DNA of 64,000 nucleotides, taken from NCBI GenBank assembly GCA_029817715.1, contig JARUPY010000602.1:2745501-2809500 (forward strand). Direction: 5' to 3'. Of the stretch, positions 59,483-64,000 are shown in pieces (within the stretch, counting starts at the first letter, position 1; every line of letters begins with the position of its first letter). This DNA comes from Melastoma dodecandrum. Taxonomy: Eukaryota > Streptophyta > Magnoliopsida > Myrtales > Melastomataceae. Both the position numbers and the translations under genes were made by a program. The notes beneath the pieces were generated by a model, which made no database searches, was not told the origin of the DNA, and saw only the letters and a list, made by a program, of their open reading frames with translations.

Positions 59483-62400
59483 ATGGAGTCCCCAGAGTCA
59501 AAGTCCGGAAAAGAGAACCGGGTGGCCCACCAACCCTTTACTACTCCTACCAGAGATGCTACGTACAACCCAAATAGCAATGTAAATAGAGGTTGTAAGG
59601 AAGACAATCTATGTGCCCCCTTGTAGTTCGTACTCATCCTGGATTTCACCAGATTATGAACTGATGTTCTGTTTCCATGCTTGTTTGCTGCAAGAAGAGA
59701 GGCAGAGGATTATGTCGGACTCGAAATTCGAGCATGTCCTAAGAAGTCCCATCATGTCGGGTACCCCCCATTTGTTTCGCATCTATGCTCTAATTTGGTT
59801 AAGGGACTGCACAAAATGGTCGTGATTCCCATGCGGTTGCAATCTCTAATGTGAATTGCAGAGCCATCGGCAGCACTAAATCATCATGCAGGACTGAAGT
59901 TCCACGACGTCTTTCAGATGAAGCAAGGACGGTATGCAGACCTTCCTGCTGCAAAGATTTCAGAGATGATGACATCAAACGGATTAGACGTAAGCTACTG
60001 AAAATCCAAACTCATGCAAAAAAGATCCAGCTCGGGATTCTGATTTTCTTACATATTCTGCAGAATGCCCCCACTCAGTCTCTCTTGAGCGTTGTCAACG
60101 GGATTCTTGATGAAGGCATAGAGAGGAAAAACGGAGAAATTCCTCAAGTAATGTTATACTTCATATAGTAGATACACATTGGAAAATTTCGTTTTTTTGC
60201 TTCACGGAATCATTTTCCTTTAATTTTTTGTGACTTCAGCGAATCGCACTCCTTTTGAGGAAAGTTGTGCAAGAGATCGAGCGTCGGATATCTACTCAGG
60301 CAGAACATTTACGAACGGTCAGTAACGATCAAACTCTCATGCACTTCATTTTCTGATTAAGAGAACTTGAGATTTCAGTTTTACAGAGCTGTTCTTGGCC
60401 GATGTTCCTGCAGCAAAATAATCTTTTCAAAGTTCGTGAGGAGAAATACCAGTCGAGAATCAAAGTGCTGGAAGCCCTAGCAAGTAATATGTGTGGCCAA
60501 ACAGAGGTTAGCAAAGCTCAAGTGCTCGGTCTATTTCTGCAATCCCTTGTCTCTGCTGAAAAATTTCATCATCAGCAAACAGTGATGTGTATTAGGAGCT
60601 AGAACAAGTAACTGTTTCAGTGCAGAAGGAGAAGGTGAAGATCGAAGAAAGCCGAAAGCTCGAGGATGAGATAGCAAGAGTGACTGTGGAGAAGCAAAGA
60701 CATAACACGGAGGTTGAGGCGCTGAAGAAGGAGATGGAAATGGAGAGGAAGTCCTACAACCTTCATTGCCTGCAGGTGGAGACAGAAGCGAAGAGATTGA
60801 AAATAGATCTTGAAGAGAAAATCAAGCAACTTGAACAGCAACTGGCAGATTCGAGAAATAAGGATATTAAGGAGAAAGACAGTTACACCATGGAAATCTC
60901 AACATTGAAGCAAGCGTTGGAGATGTCCAAGAAAGAGAACGAGCTCTTGACAAGGCAGATGGAAACGGAAGCCAAGTGGTCGAGAATAGATCTCGAGGAG
61001 AAGATCAAAGAACTCGAGCAACAATTGGCGGAGACGAGGAATAAGGACAGTAAGGAGAAAGACAGCTCCAGCACAGAAATCTCGACATTAAAGCAAGCGC
61101 TGGAGATGTCCAAGAAAGAGAACAAACTCTTGACAATGCAGATGGAAACCGAAGCCAAGAGATCGAGAATGGATCTCGAGGAGATAATCAAAGAACTGGA
61201 GCAACAATTGGCGGAGACCAGGAATAAGGACAGTAAGGAGAAAGACAGCTCCAGCACAGAAATCTCGACGTTAAAGCAGGCGTTGGAGATGTCCAAGAAA
61301 GAGAACGAACTCTTGACAATGCAGATGGAAACCGAAGCCAAGAGATCAAGAATAGATCTTGAGGAGAAAATCAAAGATCTTGAGCAACAATTGGCGGAGA
61401 TGAGGAATAAGGACAGTAAGGAGAAAGACAACTCCAGCACGGAAATCTTGACTTTAAAGCAGGCACTGGAGATGTCTAAGAAGACGAACGAGCTCCTCAC
61501 AATGCAGATGGAAACTGAAGAGAAGAGATTGAAAGTCTCCTTTGAGGAACGAATAAAAGAACTTGAGCAGCAATTAGCAGATTTCAAAAATAAAGACAAT
61601 AAAGAGAAAGACAGCTCCAGCTCGGAAATCTCGACATTGAAACAGTCACTGGAGATGTCCAAGAAGGCAAACGACCTTCTCGCCTTACAAATGGAAATGG
61701 AAGCAAAGAGATCGAAGGTTGCCTTCGAGGAACAAGTCAAAGAACTCGAGCAACGATTGACGGAATCTATGAATAAGGATATTAAGGAGAAAGACAGCTC
61801 TGTAATGGAGATCTCAAGGTTGAAGCAGGATTTGGAGATGTCCAAGAAGGAGAATGAGATCGTGGCCTTGCAGATGGAAACCGAGATGAAGAGATCAAAG
61901 GTTGCATATGAGGAAAAGGTCAAAGAACTCGAGCAACAATTGGCAGATTCGAGAAATAAGGAGATCAGTGAGAAAGACAGCTCTAGCACAGAAATCTCGA
62001 AGATGAAAAGGGAACTGGAGGCATCAAAGAAGGCGTATGAGCTTCTCAGATTGCAGATGGAAGATGAAGCCAAGACATCAAAAGGCTCTTTTGAGAAACA
62101 AGTCAAAGAACTAGAGCAGCGATTGACGGTTATGAGAAATAAGGAGATCAAGGAGAAAGAAAGTTCCAGCGAGGAAATCACGAGGATAAACCAGGAACTG
62201 GAGGCATCAAAGAAGGCAAATGAACACCTCGCATTGCGGATAGAAACGGAAGCAAAGAGATTGAAAGATTCATTTGAGGAACAAGTAAAAGAACTTGAGA
62301 AGCAGTTGGCAGAATCAAGAAATAAGGAGATAGAGGCGAAAGACGCCTCCAGCATGGAAATCTCATCTCTAAAGCAGGCATTTGAGACATCTAAGAAGGA

Positions 62401-64000
62401 GAATGAGCTCTTCGCCATGCAGATGGAAGCGGAAGCGAGGAGGTCGAAAGCTGCCTTTGAAGGGAGAGTCAAAGAACTCGAGCAACAACTAGTAGAATCG
62501 AGAAACAGTTGGATGAAAGAGAAGGACAGCCGAGCCACAGAGATCTCTTTGCTAATGAAGGAGCTCGAAGCAACAAGGAGTACCAACGAGCTTCGAGTCC
62601 TACAACTGGAAAAGGAAGCGACCATGTCTAAGGCAGCCAGTGAGGCAAAGATCAACAAACTTGAGCAGCAGTTGGTGGATTCAAGAAATAAGTTGACAGA
62701 ACTCAAGGAGTCAATGGAAATGAAGAACGAGATGTGGGCCAAGAAAACACAGAATTACCGACGCGTCGTAGAAGTTCAAATTATCGCACTTCGGGTATGC
62801 CATAATCACTCCATCATTAGTATTTCCTTATAATTCAATTTGCTGCGCACGCGGTAATATCAAACGTGACACTAAATCGGGAAAAGTGTTTAGGAACTCA
62901 GGTCATCCTCCCAATCAGTCAAGCAAGAAGTTCGGAAAACGAAAGAAACCTACTCAGAACAGTTTAACCACTTCAGTTAGTTTCTCTATGCTTCCATTGC
63001 CACTGAGTAATCCAATCTCGACCATGCCTCATTTCAGTTTTTTGGCTTTGATTGCAGGAGCACAACTCAAGCCATTGGCCGATGCAGCACAAAACTATCA
63101 CGCTCTCCTTGGGGAGAACCGAAAGCTTTTTAATGAGATCCAGGAACTAAAAGGTAAACTATGGCCGGCTTCCACTCTCATTAGCTTTAGATTTGGGTTA
63201 TTCTTAAAATGTTAACGGGATGCCACTGCAGGAAACATTAGAGTATACTGCAGGGTCAGACCGTTCTTGCCTGGGCAGAAAGAGAAGCAATCTATCGTTG
63301 ATCATGTTGGCAATGATGGTGAAATTGTTATCATGAATCCAGCTAAACCAGGAAAAGATGGTCGTCGAGTATTCAAGTTTAATAAGGTCTTTGGTCCTGC
63401 TAGCACCCAAGGTTTTCAACTTCATTTCTGTTGTGCCGAGTATTTCTTTTCCTGTTTAGAAATGTCTTTGCACTAGGAATGACTTTCTTTTTCGATTTTC
63501 CTCAGGGGATGTGTATTCTAATGTTCAACCGTTCATCCGATCAGTACTTGATGGATACAACGCCTGCATATTTGCTTATGGCCAAACCGGCTCCGGAAAA
63601 ACTTACACCATGGTAACTTTTGTGAAAACTTTGGCCATTACATTCAGAATACAGCTCATTCATATGTGAAATATCGGCAGACTGGTCCAGATGGAGCAAC
63701 TAAAGAATCCTGGGGAGTCAACTACAGAGCTCTAAATGATCTCTTCGAGATCTCTGAGAAGAGGAAAAGCTCGATACTTTATGAGATCACGGTTCAAATG
63801 ATCGAGATATACAATGAGCAAGTCCAGGACTTGCTATCCAGTGACGGGGCTAAGAAGAAATATCCTTTTTGTCTGGTGAACATTTATTTGCTCTTCACGT
63901 TCTTGTCATATCAATAACTTTCAGGTCGAAAATTACTTCTGTTGTTTGCCTTAACGAGGCGTACGTTAGGAGTTTCGCTTGTCGGACAGTCTAGCGGCTT
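59483..64000 (+). CDS. KIN-14 kinesin, 5' and central part, 3'-truncated by the window
   Basis: KIN-14 kinesins are C-terminal-motor, generally minus-end-directed. Exons: 59483-59591, 59695-59760, 59862-59989, 60064-60147, 60240-60317, 60414-60506, 60626-62794, 62894-62975, 63058-63153, 63232-63411, 63506-63612 and from 63681. All phases agree. The pre-coil region reads [37 protein letters not shown] and [16 protein letters not shown], typical of KIN-14s. Normally a calponin-homology domain precedes it, but none is found here. Residues of about 190-909 are coiled coil. The motor begins [15 protein letters not shown] near residue 968, with P-loop [11 protein letters not shown] and [16 protein letters not shown]. 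The rest of the motor lies beyond the window or is lost: the last 100 bases do not show the expected next exon. The first intron has a weak GTTGTA donor. Confidence 0.9.
60774..62700 (+). repeat. intragenic tandem repeat, 183 bp x about 10.5
   Basis: Within the large kinesin exon, a 183-base (61-residue) unit repeats without any length change. A [12 protein letters not shown] start recurs at about 60777, 60960, 61143, 61326, 61509, 61692, 61875, 62058, 62241, 62424 and 62607. Each unit then shows [37 protein letters not shown]. The second to fourth units are nearly identical in DNA, while later ones have diverged. Confidence 0.95.

Noticed and set aside
60883..62742. 619-codon open frame antisense to the kinesin coil
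   Set aside because: It exists only because the sense strand is a repetitive coil with few antisense stop codons; it is a serine- and leucine-rich shadow repeating every 61 codons.

Overview
This window is nuclear DNA from a flowering plant, most likely a eudicot. Genes are split by short GT-AG introns in AT-rich intergenic DNA, and the proteins recognised are plant families: a CYC/TB1-type TCP factor, a plant KIN-14 kinesin, a plant mitochondrial SSB and a DAYSLEEPER-type domesticated transposase. Species cannot be fixed from the sequence. I see no bacterial or organellar block, rRNA, tRNA gene or CRISPR array.

Layout. 1-2894 (+): 3' half of a DEAD-box RNA helicase, ten exons in view. 3415-4710: a possible Pack-MULE-like element, with ~150 bp inverted repeats around a frameshifted fragment of a progesterone 5-beta-reductase gene. 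4930-5600 (-): leucine-rich-repeat gene relic. 6158-8945 (-): complete mitochondrial SSB gene; intron 2 holds a hAT-like MITE with an 8-bp target duplication and intron 3 a 114-bp tandem duplication. It shares a 263-bp divergent promoter, carrying a mirrored pair of telo-boxes, with a ten-exon LSM14/DCP5-like gene (9209-14534, +) in which I find no FDF box. 15430-18293 (+): decayed DAYSLEEPER/RICESLEEPER-like gene that kept its introns. 19172-19672 (-): small plant-specific protein. 20262-25434 (-): young Ty1/copia retrotransposon with near-identical LTRs, TTTCT target duplication, primer-binding site and polypurine tract, but interrupted coding sequence.

25435-35221 is mostly gene-poor, with a probable non-autonomous DNA element and small duplications. 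35222-36429 (-): TCP transcription factor with a short second exon. 41813-44164 (+): complete DENND6-type gene, followed tail-to-tail by a ruined alpha/beta-hydrolase lipase gene (45130-46806, -). 47003-50620: three direct copies of a ~1.4-1.65 kb non-coding unit, each with a tRNA-iMet-type primer-binding site. The last copy runs directly into 50608-58760 (-), a degenerate endogenous pararetrovirus (Caulimoviridae) with capsid, movement, protease, reverse transcriptase, RNase H and further downstream open frames, all broken. 59483-64000 (+): 5' part of a KIN-14 kinesin, cut by the window end; eleven in-register 61-residue coiled-coil repeats stand before the motor.

The intact genes are unrelated housekeeping or developmental genes and form no common pathway. 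The most unusual structures are the kinesin repeat array, the PBS-bearing tandem repeats joined to the pararetrovirus, the possible gene-capturing element, and the LSM14-like protein without a visible FDF box.
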